The notes beneath the pieces were generated by a model. It made no database searches. It was not told where the DNA came from and saw only the letters and a program-made list of their open reading frames with translations. Source: Mugil cephalus (Eukaryota; Chordata; Actinopteri; Mugiliformes; Mugilidae). From it: a DNA stretch of 64,000 nt. Positions 1 through 13,082 of the stretch are shown in pieces. A program made the position numbers and the translations under genes. Numbering within the stretch: the first letter of the stretch is position 1; each line of letters begins with the position of its first letter. The stretch covers positions 8,893,501-8,957,500 of the forward strand of contig NC_061781.1 in assembly GCF_022458985.1 (NCBI RefSeq), given 5' to 3'.

Positions 1-746
1 GTCAGAAAAGAGCAGGAAAAGATGGTGGTGTCTGCGTTCGGCCCTTTTTAGCGGCCATTTCACCCCCGTTCTGGCGTTTTCTCAAAAGCCATGTGTGTCC
101 AACAAGTCCCACCACGGTGAAGCGCCGCAATTTATGATCACAGGGAAAACGTCAGCTGAGAGCCCAGTCCATGTTGAATTTATTGTCCTATGACTCACAG
201 AGTGGGAGATCTCGAGATTAAGGCAGAGAATATACTTGAAACGGAAAGACAATTGCAAATAAATACGGCAGAACTTATCTTCAGCAGCTGGCTGTTTAAT
301 ATTTATAGTGTGGAAGAGGTTTTATTTTTTTCTGGTGGCCCATTTACATCTATTAAGGCTCGATGGCTTCAGTGTGGTGACTCTAGTGTCTTTATAAGGG
401 TAAAAAGCCTGTCTGATAAAAGTATGTTTTTAATAAATAATTCAATTACAAGCTAGCCTTCGTGCGTCAAAGCCTTGGTGCCAAGCGTATTTGTGGAAAC
501 CTTTTAAAAGGTCGCTACTACATATACTATGGAAGTGTCCTTGGAGGAATCCTCTCCTAGAAACTTCCTATTTTGGATCAAAAGATGCCCACACCAGTGT
601 ATGATACAAAGAGCGTAAACAAACCTGCAACCAAGAATGAGGTTATCTTTAAACTGATACAAACGCTGCGACTCTGAGTCCGAAACGCAAATCAAAAGCT
701 TTTACTTTTACGCAGCGGTGAGTGGTGCCAGGAACACTCTACTTAC
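1..746. other. 3' portion of gtf2e1 locus, no exon seen
   Basis: This stretch lies downstream of the last visible gtf2e1 exon on the minus strand, so it should be intron. I searched the minus strand for the acidic C-terminal tail typical of TFIIE alpha and did not see it. The remaining exon(s) therefore probably lie left of the window. No repeat was recognised. Confidence 0.5.
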
Positions 747-3700
747 GGTTCTTGAGCATGTCAGGCTCGCTGTATGCACCCTGCACGGTGCTCTGGGTCA
801 ACCAGACGGGCCTCTCCTTGGGTGCCTTGCCGTCGCTGGCCTGCTTCTGCTGGCTGTCCTGCTCCTCCATGCTGATGACCACATTCTGGGTGTACAGGTC
901 AGCATAGGATGACCCTTTGGTGGACCAGGCTTCGCGGTGAGGGCCTGCGTTGTTTGCTCCGGACGCTGCAGCACGTTCGCGGCTAGAGGAAACATTCAAC
1001 AAATAATGATTTTTTTTTCAAAAACAACACATAATAACTAAACCAACAGCTAAATCGGTGTGTGTAAACCTGCGAAAGAAACGATTTAAGCTGTACATCC
1101 TGGTGTGAACTCCTGCTTGTTGTCAGGAAGGCTAGCTCAGGATGTGACGCAGAAGCACCGGCGCGACCCACGCTGAGGTGATAATAATTGACCCGTAGCC
1201 GCGAGGCTTTCTTGGAAACGCACCTCTGTTTGAGGGCGGGGATCTCCGTAGGTTCCGGCTCCAGCAGGTCGTGGGACAAGTTGACGTCTTCGGTCTCACG
1301 TAGCAGCACGTAGATGGGCTCGATCTGCTCATTAAATCGAGCCACCAGGGTCCTGGCGTCGGGACAGACGGACTCGTCCTCCTCTACCTCCGTTTGGCAG
1401 AAGGTACAGCGGAAGGTTCCTGTGGGCGAAAAAAAGATCTCAGGCTAACCATAAAATACCCTGCCTTTGTTTCACTATTAAGACAATTTAGTGATCTATA
1501 GATTGCCGGCTACAGCTAAGAAGTGTCTGGGTAACAACGTCTATTGTTCAATTGCTGCACATAGAAAAGGTGCCTAATGGTCAAGTGATGTCTACAATAC
1601 TTCCTCAAATAAATGCAGCAATAGCTAAAGTCCAAACTAACATGTTGGCAGACTATGTCAGAACATGGTAACATTTGAGTTTCAAGTATGGATTAATGAT
1701 GTGCAGTATGAGCTCAAACTGTCTCAGGCTTTGATGAACAGAAAAGAAGGACACCAGTGTAAAGCCATCTATTATCTTTAGCCTAGATAAAAACAACCTA
1801 ATAACTACTACCTTCTTGTACTTTTGGGAAAAAAAAAACTAATACTCAGTCTACCTGGACCGTTACTTAATAACTTAATGTGGACCTCGGAGGGCTACAC
1901 GTGTTGGGAAACAGTTTGCGGTGTGGATTCAAAAGCAATGACCCAGCAGGGCATCTACTCAGATGTAAGCAGAAATTAGTTTATTCCACTGTGATGATGT
2001 TTTTTCCCCTGGGGATCATTTCATAAATTGTATTATACTTGCGAGGGCTTTGGGAAATTGTGTGCGCTGCGCACACACCCTCATGCCTCCTACCAGTAAG
2101 CGAAGGGCACGCTCGACCATCTGCTTCTCTGGCTGATTTCAGTTTCTGTAACGGGAGCCGTTCCAGCATTAGCACAGACCCCATGTCTGCTTTGTGTCTG
2201 TGTGTGTATGAGAGGGAAAATAAAAGTGTGTGAGGGGGAGGAGATGAATGCGAGTAAGGAAACTAAATAGGATGGAAAACAGTAACAAATACAATGAAAC
2301 TAATTTGCGGCTAATGACTCAGTGGCCTGGATTTTGATAAATCCATAAATGCTTCCTACAATAAAAAAAATGGCACGATGAGTCTCCTGCTCAGTATTGA
2401 GAAAACTTGTAACGTTGGTGCTTGTTTCAACCTTACATGTCCTGATACGTAGAGGGAAAAGAGCTACAAAACATTTTCCCCAAACTAGCATGTCAGATGA
2501 AACGGCTTAACGCATTCACACAGCACTAGCGCAATGTGAAAATTCAGAGCTGTGGGCTTTTGTCTCTCCTTTACAGGTCAGAATGAGCTGGAAGAGCAGT
2601 GTCATTTCCTATCCGCGTGAGGTCACGCTGAGTGTTGCTGGCCCTGCAGAAGCAACCGGTCCGTCAGACCAGCACGCGAGCTGCAGGTATTCATTTTGTC
2701 AGCCCGTGTCAGGTGGCAGAGTTACTGCACCACAGCGAGAACTGATACCCACCGAGATTTGGTGAAACAAGAGACTGAACAAGTGCACGGGAATCAGCTG
2801 GATGATTGTGAATGTGTCACTTCGAAGATGCTGACGACTCTATCAAATGATTACTTGCTGTAGACTTCGACTTGAGGGGTCATTCCAACAGTAAAAGCTC
2901 TTTAAGAGTGCGCTCGTCAGTCTGGCTCGCTCTGTAACAACACCACACAAAGTGCTAGATGGCGCTGTGTTTTTTTCTGCCAGCCGGGTTGAATTTCGTT
3001 TCTACTTCCTGTTTGACTTTGAAGATTCGAAACTTTCGCTGTAATTTCGCCAAAGACGAGTCGAAGTCGGAGACGGAGAAGCAGCCGTAAATACCAAAGC
3101 AGAAAAATGCTACCATCCAGCAGAACAATCACAGCACTTCTGGGGAAGTTTAGCTTGGGTCTGTGTATGATCTGCAATGTCGCATAGTTTCTGTGTCAAA
3201 TAAACACAGGTGTCTAAACTGCCTATAAAGCTACGAATTCCATTCTATTCTGCCACTATTCTCCAATACTAACCCCTATTTTACTTTATGTACTTATGTG
3301 CCTTTAACTCTTGTCTAACTCAGAATGCTGGAAAATGAAGATAAAATGCCAAACTGCAAAGTTCATTACAGAAATAAAGGCAATGAATTCCAATTCATTA
3401 AGTGTATGGAGGTTAAATAATAATGAACCCACATCTGTTCAGCCAATTAAAATGCATAGCAATAAAAATATTTGCTCATTACATTGGATTTTTTTTTTTA
3501 AATAGTTTGTGTAGCTCTGCGTAGCCTAGCAACAGTGCTGGATGACCGACAATTAGCGCCTCATTCTGTCAAGTCTGTACAATTAGCGCAGTTTATGAAT
3601 GAGCATAGTTTGGTGAAATAGAGCTGTCCAGAAAAATACGGAGCATGCGAAATTATAATCACAAGCACAATATGCTTCTGTAGCACCATTGCGTCATATA

Positions 3701-6388
3701 AAATAGGAGTTTAATTGCATTTTTCACATTCAACGTACAGCACATCATTGACACACACATTACAGACAGAGTACTTCAATTTTTCCAATTGATAAGTTTA
3801 GATTCATTAATACGCTTTGTTCTTATGTGCTATGGTTTGTGGTAATTAAGAGTGATGCGGACTCATAATAAACAGTTGAGCTGTATCTCGCTTAGTGTTT
3901 AGCACTCAGTGTACCTTTTTTTTTTCTTATAAACATAAAAGCAGATATAGATTAAGCGCAAGGAACAAAGAGTGATTCAATGCTATCAGTTACGATTGTG
4001 GAAAACAGTAGCTGAACAAATACAGTCATGACACTTCACAGGTCATTAACAGGTCTCATGACATCCAGCTCTGCAGTAAGAGCATCTTCACTCTTAGCTC
4101 TGGACCAAACTGATCAGTTTGTAAACTTGGAGAGTTTTCAACTTGTTCTGCACACAGACGAAAAATCCAAGCAAATCACAGCGCTTTACTACAGACCAGA
4201 GGAGAACCTTCACTCCACGTCAGATATGTCTGGGGAGGATTATTGTATTTGCACTTCCAATTTTCTTTTTTTTTTTTTTTAAATTGCACAAGTTGAACCC
4301 TTCAGCTCGATTAAAAAGATTAAATTAATTTTTGGCCGGCAGACGGGACTTAAGACCCAAGACCCATTTGTCTAATCCTCGTGTGATGAGGATTAATTTA
4401 TCAGAAAACATACATTTTCTTGTTCTATAGCGTAAAAACAACTAATCCTTTCAAATTACTGTGAGCAAAATTGGAAGAATGACACGATTCCATTAGGCCC
4501 AATAGCTAACCAAAGTTTAAAAAGATGATCAGATACCACATTTTAATAACATAAATGTGAATCAGGAACCAGTGCGTCATATCAACAGGGATTTGTGTGT
4601 GTGGGTCTTAGTGGGTGATGTTGACTCTGTTCCCTCCCTCATGCTCAAATGGCTCAATTATTCAATTGCAAAAACAAATGGTAAAGAAAATAGACATTAT
4701 TCCTTCCAGGAGGCCGTACTCAATTAGATTTCTTTACTGTCTTTTCTGAGGCAAATAACGTAGAATCTTAATAAAAGATTTATGTCCCTTCTTCATAAGC
4801 AGACTAAACAGAGACAAGATAAACACACATAATGCAGACTGAAAGATAAGCAGAATCAGATTTCTTGTTGCTACTTTTTGTAACCATTAGTGAAATCGCT
4901 TATGATTTCTCCTCAATGCAGAGGTCAGGCCACAGAGCCGGACGTTTAAGGCGCACGATCCAGGCGCTGCCAAGACTGACACGACTTTGACTTGGCAGAA
5001 TGTTAATTTGCAGAAAACGTTCGCCTGCTGGCTTATAATGGGCCACTTAGCCTCAATTAAGGGTTGAATTAGCATCCATCTAGTGATAATAGCAAACTCA
5101 GAAGAGTTCTTCATCTTTAAAATAATCATCGATACAACATTGATTGTCATCACAGCATGGCTGCTACACATGAATAGGGACAAAGGTCATTCCATTTTTT
5201 CTTTTTTTTTTGGGCACATGAAGTAGGAACTACACTAATATAAAAGAGAACGGGAGATCCTTATGGTCCATCAACAATATTGAATAATTTAATAGGCATG
5301 CACATATAATGTAAGATGACAGTCATTTTAATAAGTGAAATTGTATTTATTGTATTTTTGTCACATCAGAGACTTTGTATGTACCATGTTATTAGAGACT
5401 CTGGTTAAATGTGACATCACTGCCATCTAGAGGTGTAATGCTTAGACAAAGACAAACTGCTCTCAACTCATTTTTTTTTTTTTTTTTTGAATACTGTTGA
5501 AGGCAAATCTCAGGGCATGAGATTGTTTTAAGGTTTGAACCTCTATAAAGTGAAGCAGATCCCAGTTACACCACTCCACTACCAGTTACAGTGTAAGAAG
5601 CCAGTGATGTTCATAGTGTTAAAATACTTGCTGAAATACTATGTTACTGATGCTAGCGTAGACATACAATGATTATATTGGTGAGGATAGAAACTTGAAA
5701 ATGTGATTCTTCAAAAATTAGAAAAACATACAATTTCAGTGTGGGTATAGTGGGTATATAAATGTATCTAGCCATAATACTATATAATAAATACTAAACC
5801 CAAGATTCCTACAACCAAAAACAACTAGTGTGCTTCAGAGATGCAGAAAGTGTACCTGTCATTGGGTCAAAAAGCTGGTTGGCCTCTAGGTCAGTGAAGG
5901 TGGAGAAGCAGCAGGGGCAGCGGAAGGAGGCCCGGTTAGTGTTGTCTCGCTCATCGGTCTCAATGCGCCTTCGCATGTGATCCAGTTTATACTTGACCAC
6001 GTTGACCAGTACCCTGAGAAAAGAAAAGAAAAAAAAGGCTGTGTTAATGTCCATTATCTGTTGCATGCAAACAAACAAACAAAAAAATAATCATAAACCT
6101 GTAGTTGATGAAGTAATAGTTGTGCCGTGTTGTCTTTCCATCAGGAGCCGTCTCCACTCTCATGCGGCACTTGACGAACTTGTCTGCTTTCAGGGTGTTG
6201 AGCACCGAGCGAAGCTGCTTGCGGTCAAACTTCAGCAGCTCCAGCATGTCTTCCTCACGCACACAGGGGTTACGGATCAGCACGTCCAGGGCCAGGGCAT
6301 GTTCGATACCATAGAAACCCCTCACAACCTGCTTGGCCAAACGCTTCAGTGCAGCGGGGACCTCGGTCAGTAGCTCTGGTTCAATCAT
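747..6388 (-). CDS. gtf2e1: General transcription factor IIE subunit 1 (TFIIE alpha), 3'-partial
   Basis: TFIIE alpha is the large subunit of the general factor that recruits TFIIH to the RNA polymerase II preinitiation complex in the nucleus. Four coding exons join in phase: 6099-6388, 5856-6013, 1224-1419 and 747-982 (880 nt, about 293 codons). The first exon encodes the winged-helix domain, opening [19 protein letters not shown] and containing the block ending HNYYFINYR. The next two share the zinc ribbon, whose first CPCC pair is in exon 2 and second CTFC pair in exon 3. Exon 3 ends with the conserved stretch around [19 protein letters not shown], and exon 4 holds the block ending [11 protein letters not shown]. 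All junctions are GT-AG. The start fits the family N-terminus and follows an acceptor (CCACAG) eight bases upstream. The acidic C-terminus is missing because the gene runs off the left edge. A 4.4-kb intron (1420-5855) separates exons 2 and 3. Confidence 0.96.
1420..5855 (-). other. Large gtf2e1 intron (between zinc-ribbon exons)
   Basis: This is AT-rich intronic DNA with no convincing internal gene. It holds homopolymer runs, for example T runs near 4265-4280 and 5471-5489. A small perfect hairpin has its arms at 4373-4380 and 4388-4395 with a 7-nt loop. No transposon family was recognised by eye. Confidence 0.7.
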
Positions 6389-6824
6389 CTTTGGCTGTGG
6401 AGACAACAGATTTGAGTCAGAAGACATCAGGAAACAATGCTGTGCCACAGGCTTCAGTCAGACAACAGAAGTTTAGGAGCAGGATTAGCTGGTATTTAGA
6501 GGGAGATGGAAAACACATTCATCCCAATGAATTAAAACATTGAATGCAGGTACCTGGACTAAAGTTTCTTCCCATTAAACAAAACTAAAAAAAAAAACTG
6601 ACAACTTTATTAGCTTAGCGTTAGTTAGCTTGGCCGAACAATGACAGAAACAATACCCCAAGTTAGCTTTGACTACAGTTCAAGATAGTATAAATACTTT
6701 AAAGACGTTATGGCCGTTTTGACTGTTAGTGTACCACAATATTTATCATAAACTAGAAGATGTTTCCGCATCTTTTACAGTCAACATGAAATTGCCTTGT
6801 AGAAAGCCCGTTAGCCAATCTTAC

Positions 6825-7213
6825 CCGATACTGCACTTTGTTTCACTCATAAAACTAAATCCGCCGCTTCTTTAAGTCATTGCAGAGCAACGCTCACGTT
6901 GTCTCGGACAAACACGGCTAAACTTCACCGTGGACACATATGCACAACACAATCTTGAAGCCGCTATGTTTAGCTAACATGCTTCCCTCTTTGAGAAAAC
7001 AACCCCGGAAGCAAAACCCAGAACCGCATCGAAGCCCCGCCTTCACCTGGTAGCCAATAGAAACAGAAGATATTTGATTGACGTGAAGTTCAACCAATAG
7101 AATCTCAGACCGTCGGTTTCTCTGTTTAAACCAATCACATTAAAGAAAGAATATTTCCTAGCGGAAATGTAATTGTTGTCTTCCGGGACACTTCCGGGAC
7201 ACTGTCATCAGAA
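6825..7213. promoter_or_regulatory. Bidirectional gtf2e1/rabl3 promoter and 5' leaders
   Basis: The gtf2e1 and rabl3 start codons are 825 bp apart in divergent orientation. On the minus strand a good splice donor (CGG/GTAAGA) at 6825/6824 marks the end of a likely non-coding first exon of gtf2e1. It matches the acceptor just before the gtf2e1 ATG. Within the interval there are CCAAT boxes at 7054-7058, 7094-7098 and 7131-7135. A tandem pair of ACTTCCGGGA-type ETS motifs lies at 7180-7200, and a CCGGAAG on the other side at 7005-7011. No TATA box is evident. This is a typical housekeeping bidirectional promoter. The motifs are seen directly; their function is inferred. Confidence 0.75.
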
Positions 7214-10200
7214 ATGGCTTCACTTGACAGGGTAAAAGTGCTAGTTTTGGGAGATTCCGGTAAGCTACTAATCGTTTTCATAGTCGTTACTCTTTGTGTA
7301 GACGTATCTTCTTGTTGTAAAAATATCTGTTTATGCTGTTTCGTGCTTGCCTAGGTCGCAAACCCTTAAACCTTGAATAGAAACACTGAAACTCATGTCA
7401 GTCTGCTGCAGTGGCTCTTTAAACCTGAACATGTCATGTGTAATTTTAAAGATAAACTCGATAAACACCCACAAGCGACGCATATTTTTGAGGCAGTAGC
7501 AGCAGTAGCTATTGCAGTGTGTCCAACTTGGTCACTGACAACACAAGTGATGCATCTGACTACAAGACGACTGTTTAGCGAGTTATTAGGCAACAGGTCG
7601 ACACTTAAGGTGGAAATTGAAATCATTTTCCGAATTAAAGAGTGGTACCCACAGCTCATAAAACATATTAGCTGGTGTCATCCAATGATCTGCTTTACCA
7701 CACAAACATGATTTTTGAATAACATGAGATTTGACATGCAGCATCACACGTGCAGAAGCGAACTATGTCATATTAAATTACCAAAATAATTTATTTTGAA
7801 CATAAAGACTAAAGCTGGCTGAAAACTAACTGCTACTGTGATCTACCAAATATAATTAAATATTACACACCGAAAACACTGAATGCCGTCATATTCATTT
7901 CTACAAAATTGTCAGTCATCCGTCTCAATTTCATGTCATTTACAGGGGTGGGCAAGTCTTCTTTGGTCCATCTCCTATGCCAGAATCAAGTTTTAGGAAA
8001 TCCATCTTGGACCGTCGGCTGCTCTGTGGATGTACGGGTAAGCAAGTCCAAACACCTTCTTATTTGAACATAAAAACCAATCCTTGACACCAAAATCAAT
8101 AAATCAGATTATACTTTCTTGACAATATATGCCACAATTTACATGCATATGTAGCTTTAAACTATTTAAGTAATTGAAGTGTCAAAATAATCATCCAACT
8201 GAAGGTTCAGGACTATAAAGAGGGAACGCCGGAGGAGAAAACCTTCTACATTGAACTCTGGGATGTGGGAGGATCTGTTGGCAGCGCCAGCAGTGTCAAA
8301 AGCACAAGAGCAGTCTTCTACAATTCAGTTAATGGTAAAGTATATTTTATATTATCATCTTCTTGAAATCACAAGGTTTGATATTCAGACATTTTTTGAA
8401 TTCCTTTAGGAATTATATTGGTACATGATCTGACGAACAAGAAGTCCTCTCAGAACCTCTACCGCTGGTCACTAGAAGCTTTGAACAAGGACTCCTCTCC
8501 GACAGGCGTCATCGTGTCAAATGGGTGAGGAGACGGTCATTTCTTTGTTTTTCACAGAGGCCGGATGTTTACACACTGACGCAGCTGCCAATCCTTGATT
8601 TATAGACGAATTACTTAAAATGTTGCTTCTTTGGAAACTTTTCATCATGTTTCGGCTGCAGAGACTACGACAGGGAGCAGTTTGCTGAGAACCCAGTGCC
8701 TTTACTGCTGATTGGAACCAAGTTTGACCAAATTCCAGAAAACAAACGCAGTGAAGTACTCACCCGCACGGCTTTCCTGTCCGAAGACTTCAACGCAGAA
8801 GAGATCAATCTCGTAGGTCAACATTTTCACACAAATGCGAGCTCTCACCTTCAGCTCCTTGAAAACTAATCTTTTATTTTATAGGACGTAACACAAAATA
8901 ATAAGCATAACTTGAACAGTAATAGTGAACTGTTTGTACTGGCTGACCAGATAAGATAATATTGTATCTAAGAAATATGAAAGAAAGTGTAAATTTAACA
9001 GTTGCTATAATCGGAATTATCAGGTTATTCAGTCTGGTTATTGTCTCTAAAAGACTCAAAGTAGAGCGTGGCCTTCTCTGATGTTAAAATCTCTGTCACT
9101 TAGCGTGACACGTTAGCGTCAAATGGCACAGTCTCACCAACCAGGTTTGTTTCACTGTTAAACAATGTGAGAGGTGATACTGTATGATAAGTCACACACT
9201 CAGAACATATAAGTCAGTTATCACCTGGTTAAAAAAAAAAAAAAAAAAATTGTTTGGTGGCTAAGGTGTCATTTTGTTTTCCCAGGACTGTACCAACCCA
9301 AGATACCTCGCTGCAGGCACATCAAACGCAGTGAAACTTAGCAGGTTCTTTGACAAGGTGAGAAACCCGGGTTCAGTTTCACATTGTTTAGTCACGCCTC
9401 ATGCCGAGAAAATGTCATATGTGGACAAGTGTCATTAACAATGGCCAGCATTTATAATGTATGTCTCAGTAAACTAGGAGACAACTTGAACTTTTTCAAG
9501 TTACTTAGTGCACATTAAGAAGTTTTTGGGAAATGGGAAATGGTCTTGCTCTTATATAGCGCTTTTTTACCTACTCAAAGGTACTCAAAGCGCTTTAACA
9601 GTCAGAGACATATTCCCCTATTCGCTCACGCAAGCGCATTTACACATCAGTGCCAGTTGCACTGGGAGCCTTCGTTTCAAGGACAACCCGCTCTACCTAC
9701 TGAGCCAAAGCCGGCCCAACGGTTTAAACATTGAAGAGTTTGTTTACATTTACAGAATATGTATTGTACATAAACATTTTAACTGAGAGAATTTTCTTCA
9801 CAACATGAATTGAAATTTATGTCAATAGTCAGAGGAAATTAAAAAAAAAAAATGTTTTGTTGTGCAGCTTTGGGAATAAATAAATCATGTTTAAACATTG
9901 AACTGATATATTATATACGTATTAAAATAGGAATTAAGTAATTTCTCAATAAAAGAAGTGTAGTAAATGGAAGCTAAACCGACCGGTGCATAAAAATGCT
10001 TTTACTTGTTTCTATCCTTAAATCATATGGCTCTGTAGAAATGGGAAGTGCCCTGACATCACTTTGTTGTGAAGGAATTTAATGCCAACCACATTTTAAA
10101 ATAATTAACTCTATCAAGAGAATATCTCCCAAAATGAGTATTCCCAAAATGATGTTACTTCTTTCAGTGTACATACTGTATGTGAGTTGTGTGTTAAGAC

Positions 10201-10523
10201 GTCTTAATGCTCCTCACAGGTCATAGAGAAGAGGTATTTCACAAGAGATCCGAGTCAGGTGAGAGTTGCACAGTTTATTGTTATTTATTATTAGTTTTAA
10301 CAAAAATTACGATGAATAAATTCCCTGTTGTTCCGCACTGTATTGTTCTGCTGAAGAAATTCTCACTTCTAAGTGAAAACGTAGTCTTGACTGACATAGA
10401 TTAAATTGTAAATGTAAGGGGAACTATTCCTTTCACTGCACCTTTTCTTTTTTTCTTCTTCTGCAGATGACTGGTTTCACAGACAGAAAACGGTTCAACT
10501 TCAAAAGTCTGCACTATGACTGA
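7214..10523 (+). CDS. rabl3: Rab-like protein 3 (RABL3), small GTPase
   Basis: This is a member of the Ras superfamily of small GTPases that lacks the usual C-terminal prenylation cysteines. Eight exons join in phase with GT-AG introns: 7214-7259, 7946-8037, 8205-8334, 8410-8524, 8662-8812, 9286-9357, 10220-10258 and 10467-10523. The product is about 233 aa. It begins [20 protein letters not shown], and the P-loop GDSGVGKS spans residues 13-20, split by intron 1. The switch II region is WDVGGSVGS, the guanine-base motif is GTKFDQ, and the C-terminus is KSLHYD, characteristic of RABL3. The start codon is 13 bp after the tandem ETS motifs, so the 5' leader is very short or the transcription start lies further upstream. 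The gene is divergent to gtf2e1, as in human, and convergent with the first protease gene. Confidence 0.97.
9531..9719 (+). repeat. Degenerate teleost dispersed repeat in rabl3 intron 6
   Basis: The segment carries the words TTATATAGCGCTTTT, CTCAAAGCGCTTTA and CGCTCTACCTACTGAGCCA in order. I recall this combination from a very common dispersed repeat in fish genomes. The copy is internally shortened. The family name was not assigned because no library could be searched. Confidence 0.6.
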
Positions 10524-10769
10524 CGGTGGTCTGCGGTGTGATCACAGCTGCGGGATTTTATGCGACGAGTCAGCCGTCACGCTCACTCAACACCCCACCC
10601 ACCTCTTGTGTCTCACTTGTGTATACTGCAGCTAATAACAATAATCATGTAAATAGCAGGAAATTTGCAGTAAAGTGCATTTTTTCAAAAAATTTCCAAA
10701 TCTAATACAATTCATTTTTCATTTCTGTACTAAGCCACATGATTTAATGAGCTCATGAAGAGAAGGCAG

Positions 10770-10775
10770 AATAAA
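10770..10775 (+). terminator. rabl3 polyadenylation signal AATAAA
   Basis: The canonical AATAAA lies 247 nt after the rabl3 stop. It is only 8 bp from the minus-strand stop codon of the convergent protease gene (10783), so the two transcripts probably overlap at their 3' ends. On the minus strand an ATTAAA for the protease lies at about 10743-10748. Confidence 0.55.
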
Positions 10776-10782
10776 TCAACTT

Positions 10783-12361
10783 TTAGTTCTTCATCGTTTC
10801 ATTAATCCAGGCAGAGTAGAAATTAACTTTTGTGAAGACATGGGGGTACTTTGGATTATCACACTCATTTATCCTTGTAAAAGCTGTTAAACCTTGAACC
10901 TTATTGTTGCAGAGGATTGGTCCACCAGAATCACCCTAGGAAAAAGGCAAGAGAAACACTTAGTCTGTGAAAATACTTTCATCAATAAAAGTATACACAC
11001 ACACATATATATATATATTATTCAGTGACTGGTTGCATATTTGTTGGTTTAGTAGATAGATTAAGTAGTCTGAAAAGACTTGTTCCTCGTGAATACAGTT
11101 TTCTTGTTAGCAGCATTGTTGTTGTATTAAATGGCTATTTGTTGGTTTGCTCAAACATTGTGTAATTACCTGGCAAACGCCTCCCTTTTTGCCAAATGTG
11201 GTGCAAATCATTCGTGCAGAAGTGAAATATTTTTGCCATATCTTATTGCACTCAGAGGGGAACTGAATCGTCTCCGTGGCTTCCTTCAGAACAGGTGAGG
11301 CAGACTCATTGGGTCCAGTTTTACCCCAGCCGGCAACAACACATTTGATCTTCGCTGGGATTTTCCCATTTTTCTTTGGTAGTCCGATGGTTTTCACGTA
11401 CTTATTCAGTGTTGCATTGTTTTCCAACTGTGAAGGAGAAGTGGAAATCACAGCAGTTAACATTTGCTCCATTTGTCATTTTCTTGTGTAAGGCTTATGT
11501 GTATTTAATTCATCTTTAAGGATGCTGAGCTTTCGGTTTAAATGGTTTACACCCTCATTTCCTCTGCGCTTCAGTGCAAAAGTGTGAAATCACACAGTGC
11601 AGCTTCAACTCCAAGGCTTGAGAAAATGAAACTTAAGTGTTCACATTAACCCCAATGCACACAGATTATTGTTTACCTTCAGTAACATAATGTCATAGTC
11701 GATTGTTCCATCGAATTTTTGATATGGATAGTACTTGGCCACTTTGATATGTTGCTGACTTTTCTCTTTCTTAGTTACGTCATGTGCTCCGAGTACCACT
11801 GTCATGGTTTGAGAGCTGACAAAAAAAAAAGGGAACAAATTAGGAATTTTTTACATAACGAATACAATGTGCCAGTCATTTGAAATGTATATTCGCAAAT
11901 TCAGTTTCAGTAAATTGAGATTACATCACAGACCAAAAAATGAAGTCATTTGAAAAATATTACAGTCCAAAACATTGTTAGGCTTTGATTCTGCTTGAAC
12001 GCAAAATAAACTCACTCTTGGCAGTGCGCTGCAGTGAGAACGAAGTCCTCCCGAATAAGGATCCCACCACATGAATGTTTTCCTTGGTACTGGAGTGAAG
12101 CCATGTAGGGTCTAGAATGAGGCTTTGTAACTTTACCACCTACTATGCCACTCTCAGAAGCCCCTAAAAATGAGAAGGTAAAACCAGCGCATTAATTCAA
12201 AACAGTCCCCATTTCCTCCTGATGAATTTTCAAAAGCATAGCATACGTTAAACCAAAATGAAGAAAAAGTAAAATCTTCTCTGGTCTTAAAAGAAACCTC
12301 ATCTCTTACCAGCGAGAGTGACCATCAAAAGGACGTATAGGATGCAGCACGCGTGGATCAT
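10783..12361 (-). CDS. Granzyme/mast-cell-protease-like serine protease, copy 1
   Basis: A complete chymotrypsin-fold (S1A) protease of 249 aa in five exons: 12310-12361, 12016-12163, 11677-11815, 11170-11427 and 10783-10935. Phases are consistent and introns are GT-AG, the standard layout of haematopoietic serine proteases. Residues 1-18 form a signal peptide. A short propeptide ends Ser-Gly before IVGG at 24-27. The motif [11 protein letters not shown] is typical of granzymes and mast-cell proteases. The triad is His64 (TAAHC), Asp108 (YDIMLL) and Ser202 (GDSGGP). The residue six before the serine, which lies in the specificity pocket, is Gly rather than the Asp of trypsins, so trypsin-like specificity is unlikely. 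The residue before IVGG is Gly, so activation by trypsin-type cleavage is also unlikely. It is probably a secreted or granule enzyme of leukocytes (inferred). It could be called granzyme-like, duodenase-like or mast cell protease 1A-like; I cannot choose among these. Confidence 0.92.
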
Positions 12362-12560
12362 GGTGGCACAGAGACAAAGGACGGACTGTGTGTGTCTTTA
12401 CAGAGCCCCCCCTCTGCCTTTTGTAGTTGGCTCTCCAGCTCCCACTACGGAAACCTTGAGGGCAGGTGTTAAAGACACCAGCTGCACAGGCAGGTCTTGA
12501 AATGACACTTCGGTTACTGCTGCGTGTAGACGGCACCACTTGAACACACACTTGAATGTG
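12362..12560 (-). promoter_or_regulatory. 5' flank and core promoter of protease copy 1
   Basis: Upstream of the start codon the minus strand carries CTACAAAAGG at about 12415-12424, a TATA-like element roughly 60 bp before the ATG. The flank up to about 12540 closely matches the flank of copy 2 (19707-19875), including the CTACAAAAGG word and the following C/G-rich tract. The promoter was therefore duplicated with the gene. Confidence 0.5.
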
Positions 12561-13082
12561 TCATCAATCTTGCAGATGGCAGCTTTTTCATAAACTCTTA
12601 ATACAAGAACTCCTAAACGCGGAAAGAATACAGCAGCACAAATGGTTTCATAAGGTGGTTTTCAGGCCACATGCAGTGGATGTTACTATTTGCTATCTAC
12701 CGTAGAGAGGCACATTTATAACCCACTATGGTCTGTGGTGCACTGACCTCCTTTACCATTGGCATGGTGACTGACATGTGTGATTGTACAGATTCAGAGT
12801 TTGAAGTTAACCTTTGTGGTATTACTGTTTTGGGACATTGAAGTCAGCATTGACCGATGATAGAGACAGCATCGACATTTGGGCAGCCGTCTGCTTTCTT
12901 TTCAGGGCTTATCACCCAAGGAGGAGCAAGAGTCGTGGTGGTAACACAAGAGGACGGTGCCCCATCATACAGTGTCCTAGACCTGGGAGGTAGACTCCAC
13001 TTCCACATGGCCACTTTGAAGATGCCAGTGGTTTTATTTTGGTGTGAATTCATATCTTTGTTCTTTATTCTTTATTAGGATC

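Noticed and set aside
7373-7711. 112-aa plus-strand ORF
   Set aside because: It lies in rabl3 intron 1 between two well-defined exons and has no recognised feature.
12844-13078. Overlapping ORFs on both strands after protease copy 1
   Set aside because: Both frames look protein-like, but neither resembles a known family and no exons join to them.
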